Positions 60,264 to 64,000 of a DNA stretch of 64,000 bases are shown here, piece after piece (positions within the stretch are counted from its first letter, which is position 1; each line of letters opens with the position of its first letter). Made by a program: the position numbers and the translations under genes. The notes under the pieces are model-generated. The model saw nothing but the letters and a program-made list of their open reading frames with translations, made no database searches and was not told where the DNA came from. Source of the DNA: Lachnospiraceae bacterium. GTDB lineage: Bacteria > Bacillota > Clostridia > Lachnospirales > Lachnospiraceae. The DNA lies in assembly GCA_009774175.1 (NCBI GenBank), contig VSNG01000014.1:1-64000 (forward strand). The letters run 5' to 3'.

Positions 60264-60968
60264 ATGTCTTATTGCGTAAATTGCGGCGTTGAACTGGAAG
60301 CCTCCCTTCGGGAGTGTCCGCTCTGCCACACGCCGGTCGTCAATCCCAAAGAAGCAGGGAAAACCGTTCCCCCATCTCCCTATCCCACAGACAGGGGACA
60401 GGTGGAGGAGGTCAAACGAAAGGATCTCGGCATCCTTCTGTCCGTGGTGCTGTCTGCGACGGCAGTTACCTGTCTGCTGTTAAACCTTCTGGTATTCAAC
60501 CGCTCCCTCTGGTCCCTTCTGGTGATCGGCATCTGTATCTGCCTGTTTGTATTCACCTTCCCCATGGTGTACTACAGAAAGATGCCTCCCTCGCTCTCCC
60601 TGCTGGCTGACGGCGCGGCGGTAGCGGTATATCTTTATATGATCGCATATCTTACCCCCTCCACCGCATGGTTTTGGCAGCTGGGGCTTCCCATCGTATT
60701 GCTGGTGATTCTGAACACGGAAATCTTCACTTTCCTGGCAAGGCTTGTCCCCTTTTCCCTTCTTTCGGGGGCGCTGTGCCTGTTTATTGAAATCCCTCTG
60801 TTTTGCGCGGCGCTGGAAGTGATGATCCGCCGTATGCTGTCCGCCCCGATTCGTCTGACCTGGTCTGCCGTTGTGCTGACGGTCTGCGTGATCATTGATG
60901 TGGCTCTTATTACCATTTTAGTAAAAAAACGCCTGCGCAACGAAGTGCGCAGACGCTTACATTTCTGA
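60264..60968 (+). CDS. zinc-ribbon membrane protein (DUF6320-like)
   Basis: The 234-residue protein starts with a zinc ribbon (MSYCVNCGVELEASLRECPL, C4/C7 and C18/C21), followed by a Pro-rich linker and six membrane helices from about 55. I recall DUF6320 proteins next to alcohol acetyltransferases in Lachnospiraceae, as here. The last residues (VKKRLRNEVRRRLHF) are basic and cytoplasmic. The gene follows AGAAAGGGG and overlaps the convergent membrane gene by 12 bp. Function unknown. Confidence 0.8.
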   Translation: MSYCVNCGVELEASLRECPLCHTPVVNPKEAGKTVPPSPYPTDRGQVEEVKRKDLGILLSVVLSATAVTCLLLNLLVFNRSLWSLLVIGICICLFVFTFPMVYYRKMPPSLSLLADGAAVAVYLYMIAYLTPSTAWFWQLGLPIVLLVILNTEIFTFLARLVPFSLLSGALCLFIEIPLFCAALEVMIRRMLSAPIRLTWSAVVLTVCVIIDVALITILVKKRLRNEVRRRLHF

Positions 60969-62819
60969 CCGATATTTTTCTCTCATGCTCATTAACAGCA
61001 TCCCGATTAACAGCGGGCTGCATGCCACAAAGGGATACATGTACCTGATCAGAACACAGGGGCCTGCCAGAATCGTCAGGTACAGACACCAGAGAAATCC
61101 TGCAAGAATAAAAGCATAGCCGTTCCTGCTTTTAAAAAATCCGACGGTACAGATAACCAGAATCCAGAAGTACAGCGCAGGAGAAAACAGGTACGATACG
61201 ACCGGAAGCTTCTGATACGCATTGGCGGAAAACGCCTTTTCCAGTAAAGCCTCCAGCCACGGGAGCCTGCTTTCGTGAACGATGCCGTAACCGCCCGCAT
61301 ATGTTGTCAGCAAATATCCCATTCTTGTTTCCAAGCCGCTTCCATAGATGGATGCGCTTGTAGTGTCGTTGATATACCATGCCCCCTGCGTTAAATAAAG
61401 AAAGGCATCCAGGCTTTCCAGCGGATATTTAATCAATACCCTGACCATATCCCGCTGATACTCCCGCTCTGTACCTTTTTCTTGTATATCCATCGTCTCT
61501 TTCATCGGATCGGCAAGATACGGGTCGTATTCGGCCGACTCCATATCATAATAAGAAGCGATCATCTCCTGCGTCTCCTTATCTGCGCCCGATGCGCGCA
61601 GCATCTCGTACACTCTGCCAAACTGCTGGCAACCGATGCTGTACTTCTCCCGCACAGGGCCCTCTTTGGCATCCAACAGTCCGACCAACAGGTTATCCGC
61701 CATTCGGAAGGAAATCAGACAGCCTGCCGCAAACAAGCATATGTACAAATATCGTCCCGGACAGTGTTTCTCCCTATACCATGTATACAGCAGCAGCGCA
61801 AGCGCGCCGCCGATAAACAAAACAAACGCATAGAGCGCATTACTACGCAGCAGCAGCATCAGAACCACGGCGCAAAACAGTACTGCCAGATAACAAAGTT
61901 TTTTTCGTCCCCACGCAGTCTCCCTAACCTGCAGCGCCAGTACAAGACAAAGGGCAACCAGCCCGGAAAAAAGCACGTCCTTCGTAGGGCTGATTGCCAG
62001 TATGGAATTAACCGGAAAAAACGCATAAAACAGCAGCGTCATAATCCTGAACAGTCTGCCGGGAACATGCCTGTATAAATAAGCGCAGATATAAGCGTAT
62101 ATGCCGGACATCACACCCATTTGTATCATATCATACAAAATCACGCCGCTGTTAGCATCCCCGCCGTTAACGCCAAACGTATAGCATGCTCCCAGCAGAA
62201 GCGTATGTAAAAGCGGATGGTGCTTATCGTAATCATGTTCCAAAAACTGGTCAACCTGCCAGGGATCATAACTCCATAGTCCCGGATAATAAGCCAGCCA
62301 TACCAGAAACCAGCAGCCGAAAATAATAACAAAAGAAAGCAGGAAAACAACAAACCCTTCACGGCATTTCCCGCCTGCCTTTTCCTCCTGTCCGGCACAT
62401 TTTTTAACCATTCGATAAACGGCGGCAAAGAGACAGCCTGACAACGGTGTCAGGCCAAGAACGCATAACAGATAATTTAAAAAATCTCTCCATCCCATCG
62501 CTTCAAAGGGAAGCGAACCATCCAGATGAAATCCCGTCACAAGCGACGCCGCAAACAGGACTGCAGGCGCCCACAGGATTCTGTCTTCGCCCGCGGCGCC
62601 TTTCACGGAACGCAGTCCGTTTTGTAAAATATAATATACGCCAAAACATATCAATACATAAAAGCCCGACGTTTCCACCGTTTGAAGCCCGGCAAAACGG
62701 TACATCAGATATGAAATCCCATAGCAAGCAATGGCAAAACTGCCGATAAATCCCGTCATTTTCACTCTGCTATTCCTTCTTTCAGCATGCTTATCCGGCC
62801 TACGCAATTTCCTGCGCAC
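60957..62819 (-). CDS. large polytopic membrane protein, DUF6020-type (glycosyltransferase-like)
   Basis: The 620-residue protein has about 12-14 hydrophobic helices and, near residues 165-200, a polar block LAYYPGLWSYDPWQVDQF and HDYDKHHPLLHTLLLG that resembles the first loop of GT39/ArnT-like lipid-linked sugar transferases in DUF6020 proteins. A large extracytoplasmic domain of about 130 residues follows near 385-520. It probably moves a sugar or other group from a polyprenyl donor. It is in an operon with the DUF4125 and GerMN genes. Confidence 0.78.
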   Translation of the reverse strand: MRRKLRRPDKHAERRNSRVKMTGFIGSFAIACYGISYLMYRFAGLQTVETSGFYVLICFGVYYILQNGLRSVKGAAGEDRILWAPAVLFAASLVTGFHLDGSLPFEAMGWRDFLNYLLCVLGLTPLSGCLFAAVYRMVKKCAGQEEKAGGKCREGFVVFLLSFVIIFGCWFLVWLAYYPGLWSYDPWQVDQFLEHDYDKHHPLLHTLLLGACYTFGVNGGDANSGVILYDMIQMGVMSGIYAYICAYLYRHVPGRLFRIMTLLFYAFFPVNSILAISPTKDVLFSGLVALCLVLALQVRETAWGRKKLCYLAVLFCAVVLMLLLRSNALYAFVLFIGGALALLLYTWYREKHCPGRYLYICLFAAGCLISFRMADNLLVGLLDAKEGPVREKYSIGCQQFGRVYEMLRASGADKETQEMIASYYDMESAEYDPYLADPMKETMDIQEKGTEREYQRDMVRVLIKYPLESLDAFLYLTQGAWYINDTTSASIYGSGLETRMGYLLTTYAGGYGIVHESRLPWLEALLEKAFSANAYQKLPVVSYLFSPALYFWILVICTVGFFKSRNGYAFILAGFLWCLYLTILAGPCVLIRYMYPFVACSPLLIGMLLMSMREKYRSEM

Positions 62820-63446
62820 CTATTCGGCATATCTTTCCTCCGCCGCTTCCAGCGACTGGTAGCCATAGAAAGCCGTCTCATTGGCAATGGTCTGTTTTAA
62901 CAGGCTCTCGCCCTTTTCCTTTGCTTCCTCCGTCTCCTTTAAAATCAGCTCCAAAGTCCGCATGGAATAAGTGTTAAGCTCGCCCCTCAGATAGCTTTCC
63001 ATGGAAGATCCTGCCATCACGCCGTCATCCGCCGTGGTAGCAACCCTGCCTCTCTTTCTAAGATTCGGGTACTGTGCCGCCATCTCGGCGTCCCACTGGA
63101 GATTAATCTTTACGATCCGCTCCACAATTTCCTTCTTCTCAGACACATCGGGCAGATGGGGCCTGATCTCTTCAAACTCCTCCGGATAAGTGCTCTCCAT
63201 CATCCAGCCGTACTTTTCAAAGACAGGATTTCTCCCCTCCTGCACGGCCTCCTCGCAGTCCTCCCGATAGCTTTTAAGCACTTCGTCCGAATATACCATC
63301 CACTGACTCATGCGCATTTTAAAAAAGGTGTCCGGGTCATCCTGACAGGATGCCCGGCCCCCGGTATTATAAACCTGTTGAAATAACTCCCACTCCATCT
63401 GCGCAACATCAAATATCAACTGTTCCCGCTCACTGATATCAGCCAT
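62820..63446 (-). CDS. DUF4125 family protein
   Basis: The 208-residue soluble protein starts MADISEREQLIFDVAQMEWE, then FQQVYNTGGRASCQDDPDTF, which matches DUF4125. It has a repeated acidic-aromatic pattern (PVFEKYGWMMESTYPEEFEE) and a helical C-terminus. The ATG at 63446 follows AAGGAGG. Its stop (62820) abuts the DUF6020 start, so the two are coupled. Function unknown. Confidence 0.82.
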   Translation of the reverse strand: MADISEREQLIFDVAQMEWELFQQVYNTGGRASCQDDPDTFFKMRMSQWMVYSDEVLKSYREDCEEAVQEGRNPVFEKYGWMMESTYPEEFEEIRPHLPDVSEKKEIVERIVKINLQWDAEMAAQYPNLRKRGRVATTADDGVMAGSSMESYLRGELNTYSMRTLELILKETEEAKEKGESLLKQTIANETAFYGYQSLEAAEERYAE

Positions 63447-63456
63447 AACAGCCTCC

Positions 63457-64000
63457 TTACTGATCCTGTGCCTCCTCGGCGTCCTGTGCATCCCCCTTCA
63501 TAAGAAGAGACTGCACCTGCGCCGGCGAACACGCGGAGATTTCCTCCGTATATACCGCGTTGGTGGTCTCAAGCCGTTCCCCTTCCACCATAAGATACAC
63601 CGCGTCAACATCATAGTTTGCCAAAAACGTATTCACAACCGAAGCGATAATAATGCACTCCGCTTCCTCGGACATAGTCTGCACATACTCCCCAAAGGCT
63701 CTCGACAGATCCAGATACAGCACGGTCATTCCGTCCTGCTCCTTCTCCTCCATGGAAAGCACCCTGGTATCTAACAGGGGCACAATATTATGCCGCGCCA
63801 GCGCGCCAAGCAGCGCTTCCGGCGAAAGCGCCGTTACCTGTATGGTTTCCTGCGTCAGCTCGGAATGCATATCCCTGCCGTAACAGATCACCGCCTCTGT
63901 CTCAGACTGCGACTCCTGTTCAGCCTCCGTTTCCCCGGAAGCCTGCTCTTCCGGCTCCTGTTCAGTCTCCTCTTTCGGCTCCTGTTCGCCCTCCTGCTCC
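63457..64000 (-). CDS. GerMN-domain protein with acidic linker, 5' end outside window
   Basis: The C-terminal 145 residues (VICYGRDMHSELTQETIQ; MTVLYLDLSRAFGEYVQ; IIASVVNTFLANYDVDAVYL; then MVEGERLET) form a GerMN domain, found in germination and sporulation lipoproteins such as GerM. Upstream in frame lies a Glu/Gln-rich stretch that runs to the window edge with no start codon, as in lipoproteins with a long linker after the signal peptide. The initiation site and the lipobox are not visible. Confidence 0.8.
   Translation of the reverse strand, partial: EQEGEQEPKEETEQEPEEQASGETEAEQESQSETEAVICYGRDMHSELTQETIQVTALSPEALLGALARHNIVPLLDTRVLSMEEKEQDGMTVLYLDLSRAFGEYVQTMSEEAECIIIASVVNTFLANYDVDAVYLMVEGERLETTNAVYTEEISACSPAQVQSLLMKGDAQDAEEAQDQ

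Noticed and set aside
1..64000. tRNA or rRNA genes
   Set aside because: No GTTCGANTC-type T-loop with a matching acceptor stem or rRNA landmark was recognised by eye; a tRNAscan run would settle it.

Overview
The window is a chromosomal segment of a spore-forming Clostridia, most likely a Lachnospiraceae. The grounds are a complete spoIIIA operon, spoIVB, the order nusB-xseA-xseB-ispA-dxs-tlyA-nadK-argR-recN-spoIVB, an rpoD-dnaG-dgt block, an RqcH gene divergent from yicC-remA-gmk-rpoZ, and lineage families such as DUF6320, DUF6020 and DUF4125. No tRNA, rRNA, CRISPR array or complete insertion sequence was recognised. Nearly everything lies on the minus strand, so transcription mostly runs from high to low coordinates.

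Layout. 1-3.96 kb is an AT-rich accessory patch of small and often broken genes: a GyrI-like start, DUF3781, a frameshifted EFR1-type flavodoxin/ferredoxin, a racemase, a GNAT, a KTR-domain remnant, a beta-lactamase-fold fragment, a TetR and a 3'-truncated XRE regulator of the Tn916-like type. It looks like the decayed end of an integrated element. 4-11.2 kb is the housekeeping operon yicC-remA-gmk-rpoZ-rimO-pgsA-cinA plus a repeat-rich membrane protein. rqcH diverges from it at 11.4 kb. 13.2-17.3 kb holds a metallo-beta-lactamase lipoprotein, a MurJ/SpoVB-like flippase and glgA. At 17.4-17.9 kb, where spo0A would be expected by synteny, lies a Spo0A-like gene that has lost most of its receiver domain. 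Between it and spoIVB sits a carbohydrate-response cassette (SGNH hydrolase, LacI regulator, chemoreceptor, GH43 enzyme) with two matching LacI-type operators. 24.5-34.8 kb is the recN/isoprenoid/exonuclease VII/nusB operon. 34.9-37.8 kb carries a transglutaminase protein and prfC, and 37.8-43.1 kb the spoIIIAA-AH operon behind a sigma-E-like promoter.

43.2-50.6 kb is mixed: a PHP phosphoesterase, a CmpB-like membrane protein, two neighbouring CobW-family GTPases (one with a long His-rich loop), an ABC transporter, an aldose epimerase and a secreted trypsin-like protease. The type A RNase P RNA gene lies at 50.65-51.02 kb. 51-57.7 kb has a nucleoside kinase, trmK, rpoD, dnaG and dgt. 57.8-61 kb holds an alpha/beta hydrolase divergent from an acyltransferase/zinc-ribbon membrane protein pair. 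The right end has a large DUF6020 membrane protein, a DUF4125 protein and a GerMN-domain gene cut by the window edge.

The observations most worth following are the receiver-deleted Spo0A at the spo0A locus, the LacI-controlled chemoreceptor cassette that interrupts the spoIVB-spo0A pair, the hydrolase/acyltransferase/zinc-ribbon triad, and several strong unexplained hairpins between operon genes (gmk/rpoZ, spoIIIAC/AD, dgt/dnaG). All family assignments were made by reading motifs; no database search was run.
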